Below are positions 1 to 5,819 of a DNA stretch of 10,353 bases, in pieces. The DNA is from Bacillota bacterium (GTDB lineage: Bacteria; Bacillota; Bacilli; Tumebacillales; Effusibacillaceae), in contig JAGVBM010000177.1 in the NCBI GenBank assembly GCA_020059765.1, positions 1 through 10,353 of the forward strand, given 5' to 3'. Position numbers and translations under genes: made by a program. The number at the start of each line of letters is the position of its first letter. Position 1 is the stretch's first letter. The notes beneath the pieces were generated by a model, which was not told the origin of the DNA, did no database searches, and saw only the letters and a program-made list of their open reading frames with translations.

Positions 1-1
1 A

Positions 2-112
2 ATCATGCCGACGTACCATCCATCCGCCGTTTTTCACGATGAAGGAAAAAAGGAACTGCTGAAACAGGACCTGATCGAAGTGGGAAGAATGTTGATCCGC
101 TCCGGAGTCTGA
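2..112 (+). CDS. Uracil-DNA glycosylase, family 4-type, C-terminal end (partial)
   Basis: The frame is open from the left edge of the window and ends in TGA at 110-112, giving the last 36 residues of a protein whose start lies outside. The segment contains MPTYHPSAV followed by a charged, helix-like tail (KKELLKQDLIEVGRML). An M/L-P-T-[YF]-H-P-[AS] motif near the C-terminus, followed by a short helix, is the second active-site motif of family 4 and related uracil-DNA glycosylases. These enzymes remove uracil from DNA and often carry an Fe-S cluster near the N-terminus, which cannot be seen here. A strong terminator follows 35 bases after the stop, so this gene ends a transcript. The assignment rests on one motif and the tail. 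Another member of the uracil-DNA glycosylase superfamily is possible. Confidence 0.68.
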   Translation: MMPTYHPSAVFHDEGKKELLKQDLIEVGRMLIRSGV

Positions 113-147
113 CAATTTGTGTCATCTTTTGCCTGATTGCAGCTACG

Positions 148-190
148 ACCTTTTCTGAGGATTTGAACCAATTCTCGAAAAGGTTTTTTT
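148..190 (+). terminator. Intrinsic terminator after the partial glycosylase gene
   Basis: ACCTTTTC (148-155) pairs perfectly with GAAAAGGT (177-184). With U156 bulged, GAG (157-159) also pairs with CTC (174-176), giving a stem of about 11 pairs. Six further T residues follow the stem (185-190). The structure separates the upstream gene from hemAT. Confidence 0.85.
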
Positions 191-217
191 ATAAACTAGA
201 TTTTGCGTTCAAGAGTC

Positions 218-246
218 TTGCGAAAAAACGATTTCCAAATTATTAT
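218..246 (+). promoter_or_regulatory. Sigma-A-type promoter for hemAT
   Basis: A -35 hexamer TTGCGA (218-223, 4 of 6 consensus bases) is separated by exactly 17 bases from a -10 hexamer TATTAT (241-246, 5 of 6). The predicted transcript start near 253 leaves a leader of about 80 bases. The promoter sits after the upstream terminator. B. subtilis chemoreceptor genes often use sigma-D. The nearby TTCGATAT (273-280) resembles a sigma-D -10, but no TAAA lies at the required spacing, so sigma-A is preferred. Confidence 0.6.
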
Positions 247-335
247 TAAATCCGTTCTACATATTTCTACAATTCGATATATTGCGTAAGTTGATTTCCG
301 ATACCTCAGACTTTTCCAAGTGAGAGAGGATTATA

Positions 336-1649
336 ATGAAAAAAACTATTCATTCCTTGTTTGGCACACGCACTAATCCAGTTCAGAGTCTAAAGGAAAA
401 GAGCCGCCAGGTGCAAACCCATCTGACGGTCAAGGCCGGTACGGATCTGGAAAAGCAATTGAAAGTCATCGATTTGAAGGAAGAAGACCTGGCGCTGCTA
501 AAAACATTGCAGCCGTTGGTTAACGAGCATATCGCCGAGATTGTGAATACTTTCTATCAAAGTCTGGGCCAAGTACCCGAATTGATGGGGATTATCAATG
601 ACAACAGCACCATCGATCGATTAAAAAACACATTGCGAACGCATTTGATCGAAATGTTTGACGGAGCGATCGATGAGGCCTATTTGAACAAACGCATCCG
701 AATCGCTAAAATACACGTGACAGTCGGGCTGTCCCAAAAATGGTACATTTCCTCTTTCCAAAGAATCTTGTTGTCTTTTATGGATATTGTGGAACAACAT
801 TTTCGAACTCCGGAAGAAATCAGTATGGCAGTCCGGGCGCTGACCAAACTGTTGAATCTCGAGCAACAGCTTGTTCTTGAAGCGTATGATGATGAGGTTG
901 AGCGTCTGCGCCGTTCCGAAACGGAAGTGAAAGAAGAGGTAAGGGCGACGGTAGGGTCGATTGCTTCCGTCTTGGTCGGTCAAACACAGCAGACAAACGC
1001 CTCAATTCAGGACCTGACCGTCCAAATCAGAGAGATGACCAATAAGTCGAAATACGGAACCGAACTGGCCGATCAATCGGAAGCACGCGCCGGGCAAGGA
1101 AAAGAACAACTGGAGCATTTGCAAAGGATTATGCAGCAAGTAAAGGAGCAGACGGTTCAAATATCGGAGGGGATCAAAGAACTGGAAGCGACTTCGAATC
1201 AGATCGGGAAAGTTCTGGATCTTGTCCAGTCGATTGCCGATCAAACCAATCTTCTCGCTTTAAACGCCGCTATTGAAGCGGCGAGGGCTGGTGAGCATGG
1301 CAAAGGATTCTCGGTGGTTGCAGGGGAAGTTCGGAAACTGGCCGAACAAACCAAAGATTCAGTCGGTGCCGTGTCCGGACTGATCCAGCAGACCAGACGA
1401 CAGATTCATGGCAATGTGGAATCGATTCTGCAAGTGGAATCGATTGTTCTGGAAAGCAACGGCACTTTGCAAAGCACGATTCTCGGCTTTGAGGAGATCC
1501 TGACAGCCATGTCTTTCACTAAGGAGCAGAACAAGAAAATTGAACACGAGCTTGCATTCTTTCAAAATGTGATTCGGGAAGTGGCGCAAGCCTCCGAGGC
1601 AATCTCCGCTTCCGCCGATCAATTGATCGAAATGACAGACAAACTGTGA
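336..1649 (+). CDS. hemAT: Heme-based aerotaxis transducer HemAT (globin-coupled chemoreceptor)
   Basis: This 437-residue protein has a sensor globin at about 45-190 and a methyl-accepting chemotaxis signalling domain at about 205-435. It senses O2 through heme and signals to the CheA/CheW complex. His127 in RIAKIHVTVGLSQKWY fits the proximal heme ligand of HemAT (His123 in B. subtilis). Tyr74 in TFYQSL fits the distal B10 tyrosine that contacts bound O2. The receptor hairpin tip is clear at about 293-339, with QTNLLALNAAIEAARAGE and KGFSVVAGEVRKLAEQT. No hydrophobic segment long enough to span a membrane is present, so it should be cytoplasmic like known HemAT proteins. The start follows GAGAGAGGA (322-330) at good spacing. 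Its length matches the family (about 430). Transcription is probably from the promoter at 218-246. No chemotaxis partners are encoded in the window. Confidence 0.93.
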   Translation: MKKTIHSLFGTRTNPVQSLKEKSRQVQTHLTVKAGTDLEKQLKVIDLKEEDLALLKTLQPLVNEHIAEIVNTFYQSLGQVPELMGIINDNSTIDRLKNTLRTHLIEMFDGAIDEAYLNKRIRIAKIHVTVGLSQKWYISSFQRILLSFMDIVEQHFRTPEEISMAVRALTKLLNLEQQLVLEAYDDEVERLRRSETEVKEEVRATVGSIASVLVGQTQQTNASIQDLTVQIREMTNKSKYGTELADQSEARAGQGKEQLEHLQRIMQQVKEQTVQISEGIKELEATSNQIGKVLDLVQSIADQTNLLALNAAIEAARAGEHGKGFSVVAGEVRKLAEQTKDSVGAVSGLIQQTRRQIHGNVESILQVESIVLESNGTLQSTILGFEEILTAMSFTKEQNKKIEHELAFFQNVIREVAQASEAISASADQLIEMTDKL

Positions 1650-1682
1650 TTGGTTTCCCTCATGTTTTACCCCCTTTTCCTG

Positions 1683-1691
1683 TGCTACAAT
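1683..1691 (+). promoter_or_regulatory. Extended -10 promoter element for ung
   Basis: TGC directly precedes TACAAT (1686-1691, 5 of 6 consensus bases), forming an extended -10. The -35 region is weak: a T-rich stretch at 1663-1670 (TTTTAC at 1665-1670 gives a spacer of only 15 bases). Transcription would begin near 1698, after the in-frame ATG at 1690, which supports translation starting at 1738. Confidence 0.5.
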
Positions 1692-1737
1692 GTTAGGGAG
1701 TAAACGAGTGAAGCATGCAGGGCAAGGAGTTTTGATC

Positions 1738-2412
1738 ATGGCCATTTTGCACAACGATTGGGCTCCCATATTGGAAGGGGAATTTCAAAAACCCTATTAC
1801 TTTCGACTTCGGCAATTTTTGATTGAGGAATACCGGACCCAAGCGGTCTATCCGGATCAATACGACATTTATGCAGCGCTGCATTTGACCCCTTATTCGG
1901 ATACGAAAGTCGTCATTCTTGGACAGGATCCCTATCATGGTCCGGGGCAGGCCCACGGCTTAAGTTTTTCCGTGAAACCGGGGGTCAGCGCACCGCCATC
2001 TTTGCAGAACATCTTCAAGGAACTGCATGCGGACGTAGGAAGTTCGATTCCGAATCATGGGCATCTCGTCCATTGGGCGAAGCAAGGGGTGTTGTTGCTG
2101 AACAATGTGTTGACCGTTCGGTCCAATACGCCGAATTCCCATAAAGACAAAGGATGGGAGGTTTTTACCGATCAGGTGATTTCCGTTTTGAATAGGCGTG
2201 AACAGCCTGTAGTTTTCATTTTGTGGGGAAGCCAGGCCCAGAAAAAACGTCATTTGATTTCAGCGGATAGACACTTGATGATCGAGTCTCCCCATCCCAG
2301 TCCACTTTCCGCACACCGGGGCTTTTTTGGCAGCCGACCGTTTTCAAGAACCAACCGATTTTTGCAGACCATCGGCAGCGAGGAAATCGATTGGCAAATC
2401 CCCAATCTTTGA
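1738..2412 (+). CDS. ung: Uracil-DNA glycosylase, family 1 (Ung)
   Basis: This 224-residue enzyme hydrolyses the N-glycosidic bond of uracil in DNA, the first step of base excision repair of deaminated cytosine or misincorporated dUMP. Family 1 hallmarks are complete: GQDPYHGPGQAHG at 62-74 with catalytic Asp64, the LLNNVLTVR segment at 120-128 that shapes the uracil pocket, FILWGSQAQKK at 160-170, and the DNA-intercalation loop HPSPLSAHRGF at 186-196 with His186. The length is normal for bacterial Ung (about 220-230). I chose ATG at 1738 because AAGGAG (1724-1729) lies 8 bases before it. An in-frame ATG at 1690 would lie before the predicted transcript start and adds residues not typical of the family. 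The gene follows hemAT by 88 bases and may be co-transcribed with the glycerate kinase. Confidence 0.96.
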   Translation: MAILHNDWAPILEGEFQKPYYFRLRQFLIEEYRTQAVYPDQYDIYAALHLTPYSDTKVVILGQDPYHGPGQAHGLSFSVKPGVSAPPSLQNIFKELHADVGSSIPNHGHLVHWAKQGVLLLNNVLTVRSNTPNSHKDKGWEVFTDQVISVLNRREQPVVFILWGSQAQKKRHLISADRHLMIESPHPSPLSAHRGFFGSRPFSRTNRFLQTIGSEEIDWQIPNL

Positions 2413-2458
2413 GCTTGGGCGCCGCTGGCATCAATGACTGAATGGGAGTGATTTCTCC

Positions 2459-3604
2459 ATGAAAATCGTGATTGCACCGGATTCTTTTAAAGAAAGTTTG
2501 ACTGCCTTGCAAGCGGCCGATGCGATTGAGCAGGGTTTCAAAGAGGTGTTTCCTGATGCGCACTATTTCAAAATCCCAATGGCCGACGGGGGAGAAGGTA
2601 CGGTTCAGTCGCTGGTTGACGCCACCAATGGAGCGATCATTCAAACGAAAGTAACAGGGCCTTTGGGGGAACCGGTGGAAGCGTTTTTCGGATTGCTCGG
2701 GGATGGCACGACGGCAGTCATTGAGATGGCGGCGGCTTCGGGGCTGCATTTGGTTCCGTCAGAAAAGCGAAACCCGTTGCTGACCACCACGTGGGGAACG
2801 GGAGAACTGATCAAAGCGGCTCTTGATCACGGAGTGACGAAGATTATTGTTGGAATCGGCGGCAGCGCGACAAACGACGGCGGTGCCGGGATGGTGCAAG
2901 CATTGGGAGGCCGATTGCTGACGGAAGAAGGACGGAATATCGGGTATGGCGGCGGTTCGTTGAATCAGCTTGCGGCGATTGATGTGTCGGAATTGGATCC
3001 GCGTTTGCAGCACGTCCATATCGAAGTCGCTTGCGATGTGGACAATCCGCTGACAGGTGCGCGGGGAGCGGCTGCCGTCTTCGGGCCGCAAAAAGGCGCC
3101 ACACCCGATATGGTGAAGCTTTTGGACGAGAATTTGTCTCATTATGCGTCTGTTATCGAAAGCGAGTTGGGGAAAAAGGTGGATGAGATCCCTGGCGCGG
3201 GAGCAGCCGGCGGTCTCGGCGGCGGCTTGCTGGCGTTTCTGCCGGTTGAATTGAATCGGGGAATCGAGATTGTGTTAAAAGCGACCGAGTTTGAACGGTA
3301 TGTGCAGGAGGCCGATCTTGTGATTACGGGAGAGGGAAGAATCGACAGCCAGACCGTTTACGGAAAAACTCCGATGGGTGTGGCGAAAGTGGCCAAAAAG
3401 TATCAGGTTCCCGTAATTGGAATCGCCGGCAGTGTGTCGGATGACAGCCATGTCGTGCACGATCATGGGATCGATGCGGTGTTCAGCATTGTACCAAGAG
3501 CGATCCCTTTGTCGGATGCATTGTCCAACGCATCCCAATATTTGCAGCAAACCGCCCGCAACGTTGCGGCATTATGGAATTTATCCAAGCTCCGGCAAGA
3601 ATAA
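2459..3604 (+). CDS. glxK: Glycerate kinase, GlxK/GarK type
   Basis: This 381-residue protein has the length and full motif set of the bacterial GlxK/GarK (GK-I) family, which phosphorylates D-glycerate with ATP, typically to 2-phosphoglycerate that feeds lower glycolysis. Visible motifs in order are APDSFK (6-11), MADGGEGT (41-48), GIGGSATNDGGAGM (132-145), CDVDNPLTG (192-200), the glycine-rich GAGAAGGLGGG (246-256) and TGEGRIDSQT (290-299). The ATG follows GGGAGTGA (2444-2451) by 7 bases. It lies 46 bases after ung with no terminator or clear promoter between them, so read-through from the ung promoter is likely. No glycolate, glyoxylate or sugar-acid genes adjoin it, so the source of glycerate cannot be read from context. 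The product isomer is inferred from the family. Confidence 0.95.
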   Translation: MKIVIAPDSFKESLTALQAADAIEQGFKEVFPDAHYFKIPMADGGEGTVQSLVDATNGAIIQTKVTGPLGEPVEAFFGLLGDGTTAVIEMAAASGLHLVPSEKRNPLLTTTWGTGELIKAALDHGVTKIIVGIGGSATNDGGAGMVQALGGRLLTEEGRNIGYGGGSLNQLAAIDVSELDPRLQHVHIEVACDVDNPLTGARGAAAVFGPQKGATPDMVKLLDENLSHYASVIESELGKKVDEIPGAGAAGGLGGGLLAFLPVELNRGIEIVLKATEFERYVQEADLVITGEGRIDSQTVYGKTPMGVAKVAKKYQVPVIGIAGSVSDDSHVVHDHGIDAVFSIVPRAIPLSDALSNASQYLQQTARNVAALWNLSKLRQE

Positions 3605-3662
3605 TCGGGAGTCCAACCATGTCGAAGAGGCGGAGAACTTTCCTTATGGAGGCAAAGAAAGG

Positions 3663-3690
3663 GGCCGGAGGGAATCTCCGGCCTTTATTT
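3663..3690 (+). terminator. Intrinsic terminator after glycerate kinase
   Basis: GGCCGGAG (3663-3670) and CTCCGGCC (3676-3683) form a perfect 8-pair, GC-rich stem around a 5-base loop GGAAT, followed by TTTATTT (3684-3690). Two G-U pairs and one A-U pair can extend the base. It lies 58 bases after the glycerate kinase stop and ends the ung-glxK unit. A 99-codon open frame running through this hairpin (3574-3873) is not credible as a gene. Confidence 0.88.
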
Positions 3691-3726
3691 CGTAAGAGGG
3701 AACCGATGTCCGGCACTTTTGGAGGT

Positions 3727-3751
3727 CATTCATTCGTTGGGCCAATGAATG
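3727..3751. repeat. Inverted repeat, 8-base perfect arms
   Basis: CATTCATT (3727-3734) and AATGAATG (3744-3751) are exact reverse complements with a 9-base spacer. TTGG (3737-3740) and CCAA (3742-3745) offer a competing inner pairing. No T-run follows on either strand, so it is not a terminator. It may be an operator or a structured leader element, with function unknown. Confidence 0.5.
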
Positions 3752-3772
3752 TTCAGCAACAGGAAGTCGCGC

Positions 3773-3799
3773 CGAGGGGAGTTTTATTTCTTTCCCTCG
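3773..3799. repeat. Hairpin-forming inverted repeat before a -10-like element
   Basis: CGAGGGGAG (3773-3781) can pair with TTTCCCTCG (3791-3799) over nine positions, two of them G-U, around a 9-base loop. It ends one base before TATACT (3801-3806, 5 of 6 matches to -10). It could overlap a promoter for the downstream gene, but the matching -35 is poor. There is no T-run after the stem on either strand. Confidence 0.4.
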
Positions 3800-3918
3800 C
3801 TATACTCTATTCAACGGAGCGCGCTTTGAAAGGGACAAACCAGCTAGTCGTTTTCCTTATTTTTTACTGCTAGTTCTAGTGATTCAACAAAACGATTGGA
3901 TTATGGAGAGTGCTGAGT

Positions 3919-4365
3919 ATGATGATGCAAATATCTTTTGAATTATACAACTGGCTGAGCCATACGATTGCTCTGATCGGGATTCTGGCCATTTCCCTGC
4001 CGACCTTTTGGATGGTCAAGCTGTTGAAAAAATTTGACGCTCATCAGCCGATTGCCGCTGCCTCAGTAAAATCGGTCAGTTTGTATGCGCGGGGTCACGA
4101 GCGGGAAGCGGAACCTGATGAGATGCAAAACATCATTGCCTGGTTCAACAAGGCTGCTTTTATCCAGAAGCAGGATGTGGACGGGATGCCTGAATGTGAA
4201 AGCGGAATTTGGATTGAACTGCAAACCGGCGAGCAAATACTGATTCGGAAGCGGGACCGGGATGGAGATATCGATATCCTGCGCAAAAAAACCAATCACA
4301 AACTCATCTCCTACTGGGCTCGGCAGGCAGAAATCCAAGGGCTGTTGGAGAAATTGACCGCATAG
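3919..4365 (+). CDS. Unrecognised small protein with one N-terminal membrane segment
   Basis: This 148-residue protein begins with a short polar segment, then a hydrophobic stretch at about 13-36 (SHTIALIGILAISLPTFW) that should span the membrane once. KLLKK follows it, so by the positive-inside rule the C-terminal domain of about 110 residues is probably cytoplasmic. That domain is charged and ends with SYWARQAEIQGLLEKL. It looks like a small alpha/beta module (SGIWIELQTGEQILIRKRD resembles a beta hairpin), but I do not recognise the family and assign no function. GGAGAG (3905-3910) is 8 bases before ATG 3919. A GTG at 3910 overlaps that site and is unlikely as start, while ATGs at 3922 and 3925 are alternatives. 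The gene stands alone between a terminator and the suf promoter region, with no terminator of its own evident. Confidence 0.75.
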   Translation: MMMQISFELYNWLSHTIALIGILAISLPTFWMVKLLKKFDAHQPIAAASVKSVSLYARGHEREAEPDEMQNIIAWFNKAAFIQKQDVDGMPECESGIWIELQTGEQILIRKRDRDGDIDILRKKTNHKLISYWARQAEIQGLLEKLTA

Positions 4366-4399
4366 AGGAATCGATTTTGAGAAAAATTATGGATAGACC

Positions 4400-4444
4400 T
4401 TGCCGATTCACTGCAAGTAACATATAATGAATTGAGAATATAAT
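4400..4444 (+). promoter_or_regulatory. Promoter(s) for the regulator-suf operon
   Basis: TTGCCG (4400-4405, 4 of 6) lies exactly 17 bases before a perfect TATAAT (4423-4428), predicting a start near 4435. A second perfect TATAAT (4439-4444) lies 16 bases further on without a clear -35. The operator-like palindrome at 4495-4521 is downstream of both, so repression from there would act as a block to elongation, unless another promoter lies closer. TTTAAT at 4508-4513 is a weak candidate inside the palindrome. Confidence 0.62.
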
Positions 4445-4494
4445 CATTCCAAGTTAGGGTGATTCTAAGTTTGTCCTGACTTTCTTCTTGGGAA

Positions 4495-4521
4495 TATTCC
4501 TGACTAATTTAATCAGGAATA
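4495..4521. promoter_or_regulatory. IscR-like operator palindrome upstream of the regulator gene
   Basis: TATTCCTGA (4495-4503) and TCAGGAATA (4513-4521) are perfect 9-base reverse complements. Inside them TAA (4505-4507) mirrors TTA (4509-4511), so 12 of 13 base pairs about position 4508 are symmetric. The 25-base core (4496-4520) matches the E. coli IscR type 1 consensus, as I recall it, at about 22 positions, with half-sites ATASYYGACT and AGTCRRSTAT. The symmetric position and the Rrf2 gene starting 58 bases later make autoregulation likely. Binding is inferred. Confidence 0.75.
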
Positions 4522-4578
4522 ACGAGTCGGGAATTTGCACAAGCACCTGCTTATGCTTAATTGAAGGAGGTGGATGGC

Positions 4579-5025
4579 GTGAAACTGTCAGCCCGTGGTC
4601 ATTACGGACTGATTGCGATGGCCTATCTTGCCCAACGTGAGGATGAGGGAACGGTTCCGCTGAAAACGATCGCCATGGCGGAACAAATCCCGGATCAGTT
4701 TCTCGAGCAGATTCTGTTCTCGATGCGAAAAGCGGGTCTGGTAACTGCAACGAGAGGGCCGCGCGGCGGATACAAGTTGTCACGTCCATCAGATCAGATC
4801 AAAGTGGGCGAGATCATCAACGCCTTGGAAGGAGCGATTGCTCCGGTTGATTGTTTGCATTCGGACACTGATCAGGATTGCTGCGTGAAAACGGAATCGT
4901 GCACCACCAAATTTGTCTGGGAAAAGTTGCGGGACACGATGGTGGACGTACTGGACAACATCTCGCTGCGCGATATAGTCGAACGGGGCAATACGTTGAT
5001 TGGTGAACTGGGTGTCAAATCATAA
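4579..5025 (+). CDS. Rrf2-family, IscR-like Fe-S-responsive transcriptional regulator
   Basis: This 148-residue protein opens with MKLSARGHYGLIAMAYLA, the typical start of Rrf2 winged-helix regulators. The recognition region and wing are visible at about 28-68 (IPDQFLEQILFSMRKAGLV, then RGPRGGYKLSRP). Four cysteines lie in the effector loop: Cys92, Cys101, Cys102 and Cys108. IscR and RirA ligate an Fe-S cluster with three cysteines in this place, whereas CymR, the B. subtilis Rrf2 regulator of cysteine metabolism, lacks such a set. The protein therefore probably reads cluster supply and controls its own operon through the palindrome at 4495-4521. The start is GTG 4579, 8 bases after AAGGAGG (4564-4570). 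The in-frame TTG at 4561 would include the ribosome binding site in the coding region. The stop is 33 bases before sufC with no terminator between, so the two are co-transcribed. Naming it IscR is a strong inference from cysteines, operator and context. Confidence 0.9.
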   Translation: MKLSARGHYGLIAMAYLAQREDEGTVPLKTIAMAEQIPDQFLEQILFSMRKAGLVTATRGPRGGYKLSRPSDQIKVGEIINALEGAIAPVDCLHSDTDQDCCVKTESCTTKFVWEKLRDTMVDVLDNISLRDIVERGNTLIGELGVKS

Positions 5026-5058
5026 TTGTTGGTAACGTAACTGAGGGGGTAGCAGTCA

Positions 5059-5817
5059 ATGGCAGACTTGGTAGTGAAAGACCTGCATGTGAACGTTGCG
5101 GGAAAAGAAGTGTTGAAAGGATTCAATCTGACTGTGAAGGGCGGAGAAGTCCACGCCATCATGGGTCCGAACGGAACCGGGAAAACCACGCTTTCGATGA
5201 CCTTGGCAGGCCATCCGCGTTATGCAGTAACCCAAGGCGAAGCGTTCCTTGGCGAGAAAAACCTGTTGGAAATGGAAGTGGACGAGCGCGCTCGCGAAGG
5301 GTTGTTCCTCGCTTTCCAATATCCGTCTGAAATTCCCGGGGTTCCGGTTAAAAACTTCCTGCGTCAAGCCTATAATTCGGTGAAAGGCACCGAGATGGAA
5401 GTATTCGAGTTCTACTCGATCATGCAAGAAAAAATGCAAATGATGAAAATGGACATGTCGTTTGCCAACCGGAACTTGAATGAAGGCTTCTCCGGCGGCG
5501 AAAAGAAGCGTCACGAGATTTTGCAAATGGCGCTGCTGGAACCGAAAATCGCAATTCTCGACGAAACCGACTCCGGACTTGACATCGATGCGCTGAAGGT
5601 CGTGGCGGATGGCGTCAACAGCCTGCGCGGACCGGAACTCGGCGTATTGGTGATCACCCACTACCACCGTTTGCTGGAATACATCGAGCCCGACTTTGTC
5701 CATGTGATGATGGACGGACGTATCGTTCGTTCCGGCGGACCGGAACTGGCGCTTGAATTGGAAGAAAAAGGCTATGACTGGATCAGGAGCGAAGTGTCTG
5801 TCGGTGGGGAGGTATAA
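5059..5817 (+). CDS. sufC: Fe-S assembly ATPase SufC
   Basis: This 252-residue cytosolic ABC-type ATPase powers the SufB-SufC-SufD scaffold; ATP-driven SufC dimerisation opens SufB-SufD for cluster assembly. All ABC motifs are present: Walker A GPNGTGKTT (36-44), Q-loop FQYPSE (86-91), signature FSGGEKKR (144-151), Walker B with catalytic glutamate ILDETDSGLD (166-175) and switch histidine His201 in VITHYH. ETDSGLD rather than EPTSGLD is the SufC-specific form and separates it from transporter ATPases. There are no membrane segments or permease genes nearby. ATG 5059 follows GAGGGGG (5043-5049) by 9 bases. It is the first structural gene of the operon, as in B. subtilis. Confidence 0.98.
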   Translation: MADLVVKDLHVNVAGKEVLKGFNLTVKGGEVHAIMGPNGTGKTTLSMTLAGHPRYAVTQGEAFLGEKNLLEMEVDERAREGLFLAFQYPSEIPGVPVKNFLRQAYNSVKGTEMEVFEFYSIMQEKMQMMKMDMSFANRNLNEGFSGGEKKRHEILQMALLEPKIAILDETDSGLDIDALKVVADGVNSLRGPELGVLVITHYHRLLEYIEPDFVHVMMDGRIVRSGGPELALELEEKGYDWIRSEVSVGGEV

Positions 5818-5819
5818 AC

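Larger units (their letters stand above)
3691..3918. other. Intergenic stretch with two hairpins, no gene seen
   Basis: These 228 bases lie between the glycerate kinase terminator and the small membrane protein gene. They contain two inverted repeats (3727-3751 and 3773-3799), a -10-like TATACT (3801-3806) without a convincing -35, and a repeated GCTAGT (3843-3848 and 3869-3874). I see no tRNA, riboswitch or other known RNA class. No open frame here has a ribosome binding site. Confidence 0.6.

Noticed and set aside
247..280. Sigma-D promoter for hemAT (TAAA at 247-250, TTCGATAT at 273-280)
   Set aside because: The spacing is 22 bases, while sigma-D promoters use about 15. A better sigma-A match at 218-246 exists.
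1690..1737. An upstream ATG extending Ung by 16 residues
   Set aside because: It would lie at the -10 element of the predicted promoter. AAGGAG at 1724-1729 points to ATG 1738, and the extra residues do not fit the family.
3574..3873. A 99-codon + strand open frame after glycerate kinase
   Set aside because: It starts inside the kinase gene without a ribosome binding site and reads straight through the strong terminator at 3663-3690.
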